Shown: positions 24,665 to 34,128, counted from the first letter of the stretch. The stretch is 51,698 nt of DNA from Verrucomicrobiia bacterium (GCA_035946615.1 DASYZB010000058.1:1-51698); one strand, 5' to 3'. The notes: a model not told the origin generated them from the sequence alone. Program-made: numbers and translations.

Positions 24665-27456
24665 TGCCGCAGAAGGAAAACCAGTGTTGGATCGACCGGG
24701 TAGCGGCCAAAGCGTTCCCCGTATAATGCCAGCCCGCCAGGCAGGGCTGAGTCCACCTCGAACCTGACGACCAGCTCCTTTGCGGCGGCAGCCGCCCGAA
24801 GGGCCTCCGGAGGAACCGTCGCTCTGATGAGGTAACCATACGAGCCGGCTTCGCGTAGTTTGCGGTCGTGTTTCTGCGCGTGCCAGGAGAGCACTCCTCG
24901 ATGATCGGCCGGGTCATTTGGCAGCTCGAATTGGCCGCAGCTTTGGCCGGCGACCCGGACCCGCACCGCGCTGGGGAACCGCTTGGTGTCGCTCATCGGA
25001 TAGGAATTGGGATTGAGGCTCGGGTCATGAGTGCCCTGGCCGCGCATGAAATCCCCTTCCTGCCTTTTGGCGCCTTGCTGGTCTTTGCCGAAAAGCTGTT
25101 TGGCGGAGGCCTCAAAAATCAATGAACCGCCCGCAACGCTGGCCGGGTCGAGCCCGTTAGGCCAGGGGATGTGATATTCAAAAAAACCGGCCCCGGCGCC
25201 ATTGACCTTCAGGCCGTCCATGACGTTCCACTGCTTCTCTGACCAATCGGAAGATGTAAAGGTGTTGGGAGCGAAGCGCACGACCCGGGCGCGCGCGCCG
25301 TTGAAATCAAGCTCCTCATCCCGGGAGGCCGCTCCGTCGGCGACGAGGAAGGTTGTAAAATTGCGCTGCAGGACGGTGCCGACCTCATCTTCCAACGAGA
25401 GGCTCAAGAGAGCGAGGGCAGGTTGGTTGGGCATGGTGATGCTGAGCGGCTCGAGCGCATGGGAGAGCCAGGGCTCGAATTCGACATTGCGTTCCGCTTG
25501 GGAATACCAGCGCCACCGGCCCAGCGTATCCCAGCCGCTGAGAGTGGCGCGCAGGCGCAGGCGAGCGCCGGGGGCGTGATCGGTCATAAAGGATGCCCAC
25601 AATGGCACGCTGATTTGCTCACCCGGTTTGACGTCGCGGCAGAGGTCGCTGCCGGTGGATATGTAGAATGGGTCATGCAAATCCCGCAGGCTCATGCCGG
25701 GGACAAGCTCTTCGAGGCCGGTGACCTTTTGGCTGCGATCGTAGCGGTAATAGCCGTTCCACTCGTTAATAACGTCGTGATGTTCGGTGTAGAGCCAGCC
25801 GCAGATTTTAGGATGGCGCCGGAATTCGTTCATCATGATGTGGTAATCCCAGCTCCAGTCGCAATCGCCCGTGCTGCCCTCGTATCCCCAAACATTGCCG
25901 CACTCGCTGTTGAGCAGCGGCTGGCTGGCTTCAGTTCGGCCACCGATAAAATTCCATTTCGAGCCCGGAAAGGCCTCTTGGGCGATTTGGTCCAGGTGCT
26001 CGCGCCAGGCATAGCCCGGGAGATACGAGTGCCACGAATTGATGTCCGTCTCGACGTGGTCGGCGTTGCAAGCCGAGTTGTCCTCGACCAGGCGGCTGGG
26101 GTCGAGCTGTTTGCCCAGACGATAGATTGAAGCGACCCAATCCTGGGTTTCAGGCCGGTATTGGCGCTCCTTGCCTTTCCCGCTGAACAGGCCCCAGGTT
26201 TCGTTGAACGGGACCCATGCAAAGATGGCCGGATGATTAAAATCGCGGCGGATCATCCCGCGTAGCGTCTGCTCGATCTCCCCGCGCATATCGGAGTCGG
26301 GCTCGCCCCAACTGTTCGGGACATCGGCCATGAGCAAGAGCCCGAGGCGGTCCGCCCAATACAATTTGCGCGGCACATCAATCTTCACGTGCAGGCGGTT
26401 GGCATTAAGCCCAAGCCGCCGCGAGCGGAGGATTTCGTCCCGCATGAAGGCGTCGCTGGGAAAGGTGTAAAAGCCCTCGGGGTTGTAGGACTGGTCCAGC
26501 GTCATTTGGAGATAAAGCGGTTTGTTGTTCAGGGCGATGTAAGGAAAGCCGGACCCAGGAAGGTTCACGACGCTGATCTTCCGCATGCCGAAGTAGGTTG
26601 AGACACGGTCCTCGCTGGCGCCGGCGCTCAAAGTAATTTCGGTCTCATAAAGAAAGGGGTCCTCGAGCGACCAGAGGTGCGGGTGTGGAATGGGCACCTC
26701 AAACCGGACCTCGGTGGCGCCGGGGGCAATGGGCTGTTTAAAATCAGGCGTCTCCCCGGATTTGAAGTGCAAGTCGAGTTCGGTTCCTGCCGGCGCCGGC
26801 GCGCTCAACTGAACGGCAATCTGGACTTTGCCCGCATCGATGTCGGGGGTGAAGTGCGCCGTCTGGACAAACCACTGGGGCCTGGCCTCCAGATAAACGG
26901 TCTGCCAGATACCGCGCGCATTGCCATAACCCTGTTTGCCTTCCAGTTTGAAAGGCCGCGGGCTGTCATCGACGCGCAGGACAAGGGCGTGTTTGGCGCC
27001 GGGCTTTAGCAAAGGGGTCAGCTCGAATTCGAAGGGGATGTAACCGCCGCGATGCGTGCCGAGGGGTTGACCGTCCAGCCACCCCTGCGTTTCCCAATCG
27101 CAGGCCCCAATCACCAGAAAGACCCGCTGGCCTTGCCAGGCCTGGGGCATCTCAATCTGCCGCGCATACCAGGCGATGGTGGCCTTATCCTCGATTTTGG
27201 ACAGCGGGGAACCCCAGGGAAAGGGCACCATGATGGAATCAGGGAAATCGGCGTTGTGCTCGAACCATTTCTCTCCCAGCCCCGCATTGTCTGCGTCGAA
27301 CCGGAATTGCCAGGGCCCGTTTAGATTCAGCCACGCTGCGCGCTGGAAATCTGGCCGAGGATGTTCGGGCAACGGTATGGGCTGCTCGGAGGCGGCGCCC
27401 GCCAGGCAATGGAGAACGACAACACAGAAGCCGATCCGGAGCAGTGGCATCTTCAT
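24661..27456 (-). CDS. Exported GH2-family glycoside hydrolase
   Basis: A 931-residue enzyme with signal peptide (1-22, cleavage near GAASEQ). The N-terminal sugar-binding jelly roll (LNLNGPWQFRFD) and Ig-like domain are followed by a TIM barrel. The acid/base glutamate lies in WVPFNETWG and the likely nucleophile in LLNSECGNVWG. Long C-terminal beta domains follow. The family includes beta-galactosidases, beta-glucuronidases and beta-mannosidases; the substrate cannot be read from sequence. As first gene of the rhamnose operon it may trim a rhamnose-containing glycan in the periplasm or outside. Confidence 0.88.
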   Translation of the reverse strand: MKMPLLRIGFCVVVLHCLAGAASEQPIPLPEHPRPDFQRAAWLNLNGPWQFRFDADNAGLGEKWFEHNADFPDSIMVPFPWGSPLSKIEDKATIAWYARQIEMPQAWQGQRVFLVIGACDWETQGWLDGQPLGTHRGGYIPFEFELTPLLKPGAKHALVLRVDDSPRPFKLEGKQGYGNARGIWQTVYLEARPQWFVQTAHFTPDIDAGKVQIAVQLSAPAPAGTELDLHFKSGETPDFKQPIAPGATEVRFEVPIPHPHLWSLEDPFLYETEITLSAGASEDRVSTYFGMRKISVVNLPGSGFPYIALNNKPLYLQMTLDQSYNPEGFYTFPSDAFMRDEILRSRRLGLNANRLHVKIDVPRKLYWADRLGLLLMADVPNSWGEPDSDMRGEIEQTLRGMIRRDFNHPAIFAWVPFNETWGLFSGKGKERQYRPETQDWVASIYRLGKQLDPSRLVEDNSACNADHVETDINSWHSYLPGYAWREHLDQIAQEAFPGSKWNFIGGRTEASQPLLNSECGNVWGYEGSTGDCDWSWDYHIMMNEFRRHPKICGWLYTEHHDVINEWNGYYRYDRSQKVTGLEELVPGMSLRDLHDPFYISTGSDLCRDVKPGEQISVPLWASFMTDHAPGARLRLRATLSGWDTLGRWRWYSQAERNVEFEPWLSHALEPLSITMPNQPALALLSLSLEDEVGTVLQRNFTTFLVADGAASRDEELDFNGARARVVRFAPNTFTSSDWSEKQWNVMDGLKVNGAGAGFFEYHIPWPNGLDPASVAGGSLIFEASAKQLFGKDQQGAKRQEGDFMRGQGTHDPSLNPNSYPMSDTKRFPSAVRVRVAGQSCGQFELPNDPADHRGVLSWHAQKHDRKLREAGSYGYLIRATVPPEALRAAAAAKELVVRFEVDSALPGGLALYGERFGRYPVDPTLVFLLRQ

Positions 27457-27507
27457 AAGCTGGGAGTCTTGTAACTAAAGTGCTGGTGGAAAGCAATGAT
27501 TGCGACC

Positions 27508-27531
27508 GCTCCCCCCACGCCAAGGGGGAGC
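27508..27531. other. Hairpin in the GH2 leader region
   Basis: GCTCCCCC (27508-27515) and GGGGGAGC (27524-27531) form a perfect 8-bp stem with an eight-base loop. It lies about 50 bases upstream of the GH2 start, where it could fold in the mRNA leader. Its role is unknown. Confidence 0.45.
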
Positions 27532-27755
27532 CATTCCGCCAAGGAAACGGTCTGCGGTTATCTAACTTTGTATTTCGATAAGACGGTAAAATTCTAAACA
27601 ACCTTAACCCTGACTGCCACTTGTCCAGCCGGATCGTATTGGTAGGTATCTGAATCCAAGCTTGTGCGGGAACGGTTCTTGAGCCAGCAGCCCGTCAGAC
27701 GAGAGGCAATGTCAAATGTATTAGTGATAAACTCCCGTTTGGCAGATTAAGCATG

Positions 27756-27784
27756 TTCACGCTGGCCCAAACCTATGTTATTCT
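27756..27784 (+). promoter_or_regulatory. Candidate sigma-70-type promoter for the sensor kinase
   Basis: TTCACG (27756-27761) and TATTCT (27779-27784) are spaced by 17 bases and lie about 48 bases before the kinase ATG. Each hexamer is a partial match to the consensus. Confidence 0.4.
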
Positions 27785-27832
27785 AAGCCGTATTGCAGAC
27801 CTATTCTAAACTGAGGCGCGTTTTTACTTGTC

Positions 27833-30490
27833 ATGATTGCCAGTTTGAAGGAGGGCGAGCGCGGCACACGGGTTCTTGATTCGCCGAGACCTGCAGCCGA
27901 TTGCGGGGATTTATTGCAAGACCGCCGCTGGGCGGAAGCGGCGCTGGCCGGAGAAAAGCGCCTACTTGAAATGATCGCCGGTGGCCAGCCTTTGACCTTG
28001 ATTTTAGAGGCGCTATGCCGAGTGATCGAGGATATCTGTCAGGGCTCCTTCTGTTCCATTGGGTTGCTCGATGCGAAGGGCGAGCGAATGTATGTCGGCG
28101 CGGCGCCCGGTTTCGCCAAGAGCTGGAGCGAGGCCTTCAAGGACCGCGAAATCGCCTCTTGCTGGGGTCCATGCGGCACGGCTGCTTTCCGCAAGGAGCA
28201 AGTGGTTGCTTCCGATATCCAGACGCACCCTGTTTGGGCACGGTGCCGCGAGATCATGGTGTCCCATGGAGTGCGCGCATGCTGGTCCACGCCCATACTG
28301 TCTTCTCAGGGGAAGGTGGTGGGGACTCTCGCGATCTTGTCCCGGCAGCCCGGCGGCCCGGCGCCAAAGCACCAGAGTCTCATCAGGCAATTCACGCATC
28401 TTGCCACAATAGCCATTGAGCGCACCAGGGGTGAGGAAGCGCTTCGACGAAGCGAAGCGTATCTGGCCGAAGCACAAAAGCTAAGCCATACGGGCAGCCT
28501 CGGTTGGAACGTTTCGACCGGGGAGCTGATCTGGTCCGATGAAACGTTCCATATTCTTGGTTACGACAAAGCACTTCGGCCCTCCGTGGAACTCGTGCTG
28601 CAGCGGGTGCATCCCGAGGATGTTGCGCTGGTTCAACAGATGATCACCGTGGCGTCGGGCGAGGCGGCCAATCTTGATTTTGAACACCGCATCGTGATGC
28701 CGAATGGCCTCATCAAGCATCTGCACGTGATTGCCCACGCGATCAAAAATTGCGCAGACGATACTGAATTCATAGGAGCGGTGATGGATGTGACGGAGCG
28801 CAAGCGCGCGGAGGCCCAGGCCGCGGGCGAGAAACGGCTCCTGGAGATGATCGCCAGAGGCGGCCCTCTTCCTCCGATGCTGGATGCTTTGTGCCGGTAT
28901 GGCGAGGAATTATCAGGGGATGTGCTGCTTTCGATTCTCCTGGTCGGTCGCGATGGAAAGAGCCTTCGCCACGGCGCATCGCCGAGCCTCCCAAAAACTT
29001 ACACCGATGCGATTGACGGAGCCCTCATTGGTCCGCGGTTCGGTTCTTGTGGAACTGCAGTTTACCGCCGGGAACCAGTGATTGTTTCGGACATCTCGAC
29101 GGACCCACTCTGGGAAGATTACCGAGGTTTGGCTTTACCGCACGGGCTTCGAGCATGCTGGTCCAGTCCCATTTTTTCGACCGCCCGCCAGGTGATAGGG
29201 ACCTTCGCGCTTTACTCGCGCGAGCCAGGCAATCCCACTGCGGAAGAGCGAAATATTATCGAGCAGATGACGCATCTTGCGGCCGTTGCTATCGAACGCG
29301 AGCGAGCTGGCGAAGCCGTGCTGGCCTCGGCGCAATTGGCCCGCGGTCAGGCGGAGGCGTTGAGTCGCGCTTTGGATGCTATTGCGATGGAATCGGCCCC
29401 GGACCGGCTGGTCGAGCACGTGCTGCGCACGATCATTGATCAATCAGATGCGCATAGCACCGGTGTCTGGTTGCGGGACCAGAACACCGGCCTCATGCAT
29501 TTTGAATTTGCGTTTGAAAATGGGAAATTATTCACGGCTTCCGACGCCGCGCTGGCAAAGATTACTCCAGCTCTCAAAATCGAGGAGGTCTGGGCATGGC
29601 CAGAGGTCTTTCGGACCGGGGCTCCCAAAGTTATGGAGGACATCCGGGAGGGCCCGTCCTTTCCCTGGAGAGACCATTTGTTGGCGATGGGAGTTATTAC
29701 CATACTGGTGGTGCCGATGTTGGTTGCTGGTCAGGTCGAGGGGCTCATCGGCATCCGGTTTAGGCACACACGAGAATTCCGGGCCGAGGAAATCCAATTA
29801 GCCCAGGCCTTGGGCCACCAGGCGATGCTGGCGATTCAACTCATGCGTCTCTCCCGCCAGAGTCGCGAGGCAGCGGTGGTTGCCGAACGCAATCGAATGG
29901 CCAGGGACATCCACGATACCCTCGCGCAGGGTTTTACCGGCGTGATTGTGCAGTTGGAAGCCGCTGCAGACGCCCATTCGGACGGGTTGATGAAAGAGGC
30001 GAATGAACACATCGCTCGCGCCGGCGACCTGGCCCGTGGGAGCTTGCGAGAAGCGCGCCGCTCAGTACAAGCACTTCGTCCCCAAGCCTTGGAGGAGAAG
30101 GACTTGTGCGGCGCACTCGAGGACTTGCTCAAGAAGATGACGATCGGAACTGAATTGCGCGCAGAGCTGGCACTGGAAGGCATACCGAAGACCCTTCCCG
30201 CGCTATGGGGTGAAAACCTACTGCGTATCGGGCAGGAGGTTCTGACAAACTCGTTACGGCACGCATCGGCCAGTGATTTTCAAGCGCGACTATCGTTCAT
30301 GCAGGACCATGTTCATCTCGTGTTGCGCGATAATGGCCGCGGGTTTGACCCAGCCCGCAAACACGACGGATTTGGCCTGGTAGGAATCAGAGAACGAGTG
30401 GAAGGGATGCGCGGGCAATTGACAATTCAAAGTCGGCAGAACGAAGGCACGACAATTTCGATAGTCTTGCCTTACGCCGAGAAAGCTTAG
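27833..30490 (+). CDS. GAF-PAS-GAF-GAF sensor histidine kinase, NarL type
   Basis: An 885-residue cytoplasmic sensor kinase with no membrane segment. Rough order: GAF1 (55-200), PAS (210-330, ending AVMDVTERKRAE), GAF2 (345-495), GAF3 (520-670), HisKA_3 dimerisation domain with His694 in RDIHDTL, and a HATPase domain with DNGRGFDP and GFGLVGIRERV. GAF1 and GAF2 are clear duplicates, each opening GEKRLLEMIA and containing CGTA and (V/L)RACWS(T/S)PI. The signal is unknown; such stacks often bind small ligands, haem or chromophores. The response regulator follows immediately. Confidence 0.92.
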   Translation: MIASLKEGERGTRVLDSPRPAADCGDLLQDRRWAEAALAGEKRLLEMIAGGQPLTLILEALCRVIEDICQGSFCSIGLLDAKGERMYVGAAPGFAKSWSEAFKDREIASCWGPCGTAAFRKEQVVASDIQTHPVWARCREIMVSHGVRACWSTPILSSQGKVVGTLAILSRQPGGPAPKHQSLIRQFTHLATIAIERTRGEEALRRSEAYLAEAQKLSHTGSLGWNVSTGELIWSDETFHILGYDKALRPSVELVLQRVHPEDVALVQQMITVASGEAANLDFEHRIVMPNGLIKHLHVIAHAIKNCADDTEFIGAVMDVTERKRAEAQAAGEKRLLEMIARGGPLPPMLDALCRYGEELSGDVLLSILLVGRDGKSLRHGASPSLPKTYTDAIDGALIGPRFGSCGTAVYRREPVIVSDISTDPLWEDYRGLALPHGLRACWSSPIFSTARQVIGTFALYSREPGNPTAEERNIIEQMTHLAAVAIERERAGEAVLASAQLARGQAEALSRALDAIAMESAPDRLVEHVLRTIIDQSDAHSTGVWLRDQNTGLMHFEFAFENGKLFTASDAALAKITPALKIEEVWAWPEVFRTGAPKVMEDIREGPSFPWRDHLLAMGVITILVVPMLVAGQVEGLIGIRFRHTREFRAEEIQLAQALGHQAMLAIQLMRLSRQSREAAVVAERNRMARDIHDTLAQGFTGVIVQLEAAADAHSDGLMKEANEHIARAGDLARGSLREARRSVQALRPQALEEKDLCGALEDLLKKMTIGTELRAELALEGIPKTLPALWGENLLRIGQEVLTNSLRHASASDFQARLSFMQDHVHLVLRDNGRGFDPARKHDGFGLVGIRERVEGMRGQLTIQSRQNEGTTISIVLPYAEKA

Positions 30491-31198
30491 GTGGTCATGA
30501 TTTCAGAACTGAAAGAGCGAAATAGTGAAAGGGTTGCGCCCGCAGTGCCCGCCCGAACCGCTCAGGTCGCCGGGCGCGCGGATCGGGTTCGAGTGCTCAT
30601 CGCAGACGACCATGTCACTGTGCTCGAAGGCCTGGCTGCAATCATTGGCCGGCAAACAGACATGGAAGTCGTAGCCGAAGCCTCCAATGGCCGGGAAGCG
30701 GTTGACCTATGGCGCAAGCATCGCCCCGATGTAACTCTCCTCGACCTTCGGATGCCGATCCTCGACGGAGTCGCGGCGATCGACCAGATTCGCCGCCAGC
30801 AAGCCTGGGCGCGGGTAGTCGTCCTGACGACCTTTGATTCCGATAACGAGATTGCCCGCGCGATTAAGGCAGGCGCCAAAGGCTACCTGCTCAAGGACGC
30901 CCGGCGTGAGGAGTTGCTGGATTGCATCCGGAAGGTGAACTCCGGCCAAACCTGTATTCCTACAGCGCTTGCCGCCAAGCTCGCCGAGAGCATGAGCAGC
31001 GAACCTCTGACTGGACGCGAGCTGGACGTGCTGAATCTGCTGGCGGACGGCAAAAGCAACAAGGAAATCGGCAGCCATCTCTTTATAACCGAAACAACGG
31101 TGAAGTCTCACCTTCGCAGCATCTTCAGCAAGCTGAACGTGCTCAGCCGCACGGAAGCCATTACGACCGCCAGCCGCCGCGGCCTGGTCCAGCTCTAA
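30491..31198 (+). CDS. NarL/LuxR-family response regulator
   Basis: Partner of the upstream kinase: its GTG start directly abuts the kinase stop codon, with AGGTGG overlapping the junction; an ATG at 30497 is an alternative. The receiver domain starts RVLIADDHVTV and has its phospho-acceptor aspartate in TLLDLRMPILDG. A C-terminal LuxR helix-turn-helix reads LTGRELDVLNLLADGKSN then ETTVKSHLRSIFSKL. It is a DNA-binding transcription factor, with targets unknown. The 263 bases after it to the blaI start contain only the BlaI control region. Confidence 0.95.
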   Translation: MVMISELKERNSERVAPAVPARTAQVAGRADRVRVLIADDHVTVLEGLAAIIGRQTDMEVVAEASNGREAVDLWRKHRPDVTLLDLRMPILDGVAAIDQIRRQQAWARVVVLTTFDSDNEIARAIKAGAKGYLLKDARREELLDCIRKVNSGQTCIPTALAAKLAESMSSEPLTGRELDVLNLLADGKSNKEIGSHLFITETTVKSHLRSIFSKLNVLSRTEAITTASRRGLVQL

Positions 31199-31410
31199 TT
31201 GTGGAGTGGTGGAGTGATGGGTTCGAAAACCTCCGCATCGGCAAGTCCGAGATTCAGAATGTTCTTCGCGCATTTTGGGCGGCTGGGGTAGAGGTGTGAC
31301 AGCTGCATAAGTTGTTCTGACCCCCTCTCGCCCCCAAACCGCGCCGGTCGGTCTTGAACAGACCTTGCTCAGCCCTTGCCTTCAAATTTTGCTAAAGACC
31401 CATTTTTCGC

Positions 31411-31446
31411 TTGCCGTCCTTCAACTGTAAGATAAAGTCGTCTTAC
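31411..31446 (+). promoter_or_regulatory. Candidate promoter and BlaI-type operator
   Basis: A perfect inverted repeat GTAAGA-N8-TCTTAC (31427-31432 and 31441-31446) ends 15 bases before the blaI start. It overlaps a possible promoter, TTGCCG (31411-31416) then TAAAGT after 16 bases. BlaI/MecI repressors bind dyad sites at their own promoters, so autoregulation is inferred. The half-sites differ from the classical TACA/TGTA operator. Confidence 0.5.
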
Positions 31447-31461
31447 GAATGTAGGAAAGCC

Positions 31462-31866
31462 ATGAGCTTTGAATCTAAACCCAGGTCCGGTGCCACGGCC
31501 GTTTCGCAACGTATTTCCGAGGCCGAATGGACGATCATGAAAGCACTCTGGTCGCTCCGCACCGCCACCGCCAAGCAAGTGGTCGAGAAACTCGAAGGCG
31601 AGGTGGATTGGAAACCCAAAACTATCCACACGTTTCTGGCGAGGCTGGTGCAGAAAGGCGCGGTGGCCAACGAAAGAACAGGACGCGAGTATGTTTTCAC
31701 GGCCCTGGCCAGTGAGCAGGAATGCCGTCTCTCAGCCAGCCGCTCGTTCCTGGCGAGAGTATTTGACGGTGAAATCGCTCCGTTTCTGGCTTGCTTCCTG
31801 GAGCGCAAAAAGCTCACACGGAAGGAGATTGAAGAGCTAAAAAAAATCCTGGAGGAGAAGAGCTGA
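31462..31866 (+). CDS. BlaI/MecI-family transcriptional repressor
   Basis: A 134-residue winged-helix repressor. The family core is visible: ISEAEWTIMKALW, then ATAKQVVEKLEG and KPKTIHTFLARLVQKGAV, with a C-terminal dimerisation helix (RKEIEELKKILEE). Repressors of this type are inactivated when the membrane peptidase encoded next to them is triggered. The ATG at 31462 has AGGAAAG just upstream and leaves a normal length, so the open frame to 31411 is rejected. Its TGA overlaps the ATG of the BlaR1-like gene by one base, which shows they are a pair. No beta-lactamase gene is nearby. Confidence 0.92.
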   Translation: MSFESKPRSGATAVSQRISEAEWTIMKALWSLRTATAKQVVEKLEGEVDWKPKTIHTFLARLVQKGAVANERTGREYVFTALASEQECRLSASRSFLARVFDGEIAPFLACFLERKKLTRKEIEELKKILEEKS

Positions 31867-33695
31867 TGAACGCGCTCTTGGCTCTGAGCACCGATGCATT
31901 CGAATGGGTTTGGAGGACCTCCTTAATCGTGTCGATTCTGTCAGTGCTAGTTTTCGCGATCCAAAAGCTGCTGGGCCGATGGTTAACGCCGTATTCGCGC
32001 TATGCATTAAGCGCCATCATTTGCCTGCGATTGATGCTCCCGGTAGTGCCTTCCAGCCGCATGAGTTTGGAAAACCTTGTGTGGCCCTTGCCAAAGCATC
32101 AGGCATGGTCCGTTGTCGCGCCGGTCCCAAGGGACGAGTATGTTCGCCCGGTTCGGATGTTTGGCCCTTCGCTTCCTGTCGCGACCCGGCAACCAACGCA
32201 GTCCGCGCCCCGCGATTCCGGTTATGGCGCCGTGGCCCCAGTATCTACGCTTTCGACGCGCGAAGCGATAAGCCTGGTTTGGGCAGGCGGATGTCTGTTT
32301 CTGGTGGCATTCGCGTGTTGGCGCTACGTGCGCTGGAATCGCCTGATCGCTCGCTCGCCACCGATGACCGACCCCAATGTGCTCCAACTCCTGGACAGCG
32401 CCCGTCGCACCATGGGCGTGAGGCGTCCCGTCACCCTGGTCAGCGTGCATGGTCTGAACAGCCCGGCGGTTTTCGGTTTGAGACAAATCTGGCTGCTTCT
32501 GCCGCGAAGTGCCGCGACTCAACTGAGCGACCAGGAACTCCAGATGGTTTTTCTGCACGAAATGGCCCACGTCCGCCGCCACGACCTCGGGCTGAATGTG
32601 GTGTTGATTGGCCTCCAATTCCTGCACTGGTTTAATCCGTTTATTTGGCTGGCCAGTCATCGGCTTCGCGCCGATGGCGAATTGGTCTGTGACCGTATGG
32701 TCATGAACCGGCTATTGGCGGCGGAACGGTCTCATTACGGACATCTGCTGCTCAAACTGGTTGGCGAATTCCAAACCTCGGTTTTTTCCGGAGCGATTCC
32801 GGTGGTTGGCAGCAAACAAGAAATTAGACGGAGGTTGTTTATGATCAAGCATCGTGGAGTTGGCGGTTTCAGGGCGAACCTAGTGGCGGCCCTGGCGGTG
32901 GCGGCGCTGGTTGGCGCCACCTTTACGCGCGCTCAGAGCGTCCAAAAGGTCGAATCTGCGCAAGGAACCGAATCCCCAAACGCCGGTCCTTCGCCGGATG
33001 CGAACGCCGGCCTCCCCGGACAAACACCGCAACTGGCGCGGGACTTGATGGGCACCTGGGTCCTGGTTGGCGAACCGGGCAAGATCGGCAAAGCGCCACG
33101 TGCCGGTGGGCGCTACAAGTTCTTTACCGGCTCGCATTGGTGCATCACGCAAGCCGACCCGGACAATCACGTGGTCATCTTTCACCACGGCGGCTCCTAT
33201 TGGTTCAATGGGAATGAATACGTCGAAACCCTCCACTACGCCAACCCGACCACCATGGACCGGATCGGGCGGACCAATCATTTTCAAATCCAAATTGAAG
33301 GGGACACGCTGACCGACATTGGCATTGGCAATCCCTGGCGTGAGGTCTGGAAACGGGTCGGCAGCAAATCCAGCTCGGTTTCGGCATCACCCCTTGGCAA
33401 GGGTATGATCGGCGCATGGACGCTTGGTAACGAGCCGAACGCTTTCAAATTCATTACCGATTCCAGTTGGTGCGATACCACTGCAGACTCCAAGAACGGC
33501 ATCGTGGTCTTTCATCATGGTGGCACCTGCACTTTAAAGGGAAATCGGTATGTGCAGAGCGTCGAATACGCCAACCCAAGCTCAATGAATCTGATCGGCC
33601 ATTCTTCCAAGTTCGACGTCAGCGTTGACGGGGACACTTTGAAGATCGTTGGCGTCGGCAATCCCTGGACTCAAACCTGGAACCGTGCGAAGTAA
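31866..33695 (+). CDS. BlaR1-like M56 metallopeptidase with tandem C-terminal domains
   Basis: A 609-residue integral membrane antirepressor-like protein. N-terminal helices (10-30, 40-62, about 135-152) precede the zinc peptidase motif HEMAH (231-235) with the third-ligand region GELVCDRMVM. A later membrane helix lies near 338-355. Instead of a penicillin-binding sensor domain, it carries two repeats, about 393-500 and 511-609. They share WC-T-AD, HHGG, YANP and GDTL...GNPW elements. The repeats look like small beta-barrel (lipocalin-like) domains, but I do not recognise the family with certainty. By analogy, ligand binding outside would trigger cleavage of the BlaI-type repressor. The ligand is unknown. 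Confidence 0.85.
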   Translation: MNALLALSTDAFEWVWRTSLIVSILSVLVFAIQKLLGRWLTPYSRYALSAIICLRLMLPVVPSSRMSLENLVWPLPKHQAWSVVAPVPRDEYVRPVRMFGPSLPVATRQPTQSAPRDSGYGAVAPVSTLSTREAISLVWAGGCLFLVAFACWRYVRWNRLIARSPPMTDPNVLQLLDSARRTMGVRRPVTLVSVHGLNSPAVFGLRQIWLLLPRSAATQLSDQELQMVFLHEMAHVRRHDLGLNVVLIGLQFLHWFNPFIWLASHRLRADGELVCDRMVMNRLLAAERSHYGHLLLKLVGEFQTSVFSGAIPVVGSKQEIRRRLFMIKHRGVGGFRANLVAALAVAALVGATFTRAQSVQKVESAQGTESPNAGPSPDANAGLPGQTPQLARDLMGTWVLVGEPGKIGKAPRAGGRYKFFTGSHWCITQADPDNHVVIFHHGGSYWFNGNEYVETLHYANPTTMDRIGRTNHFQIQIEGDTLTDIGIGNPWREVWKRVGSKSSSVSASPLGKGMIGAWTLGNEPNAFKFITDSSWCDTTADSKNGIVVFHHGGTCTLKGNRYVQSVEYANPSSMNLIGHSSKFDVSVDGDTLKIVGVGNPWTQTWNRAK

Positions 33696-34128
33696 GCCGT
33701 GCCCAGGCAGCCTGCCCGCGGTTCTCCACTGATGGCCCTGCTCGGAAATCAATGAATTTTTGCGATCTCGTGCTGGCCGCTCCTCCACGACGCGCCGTAA
33801 ATATGGATGCAACCGTGGCGTCAATAAGAATCGCAAAGAATTTCCCAAATGCCTGACAAGGACTTCTTTGGCGAGACCCAGCGATGACTGGAGAGAACCG
33901 GTCAAATCGGTAAAGAAACGGTGATAACCGCTCCTCCTTCTCCCCCTCCGACTCGTCGCGCCGTCGCACCTGGAGAGATTCGAGGTAGCCCGCGCGAACA
34001 ACCTGGCCGGGCTCTCACCAGAGTTCTGTCATCCAGTCCCTTTCCCGCGCTTCCCGCGCATTCTGGTTTGCGGATTGTGAACCTTTCCGCTACACTTCCC
34101 GATTGGTTTGTAGAAGAAATTCGGGTTT
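33696..34128. other. Intergenic region before uvrA
   Basis: These 433 bases show no supported gene. ORFs on either strand are short or compositionally unlike proteins. A pyrimidine triplet-rich stretch (about 33929-33958) resembles one arm of the dispersed triplet hairpins but lacks a clear partner. The uvrA promoter was not identified. Confidence 0.5.

Larger units (their letters stand above)
27457..27832. other. Divergent intergenic region
   Basis: This 376-base gap separates the GH2 operon (minus) from the sensor kinase (plus) and must hold both promoters. It contains the hairpin at 27508-27531 and a plausible promoter at 27756-27784. No ORF is supported and no regulator operator was recognised. 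Confidence 0.5.

Noticed and set aside
31866-33695. Beta-lactam sensor of a resistance operon
   Set aside because: There is no penicillin-binding domain with SxxK motif and no beta-lactamase or PBP gene next to the pair.
33582-34001. A 139-codon minus-strand frame before uvrA
   Set aside because: Half overlaps the BlaR1-like gene end, and the composition looks non-coding with no domain or ribosome site.
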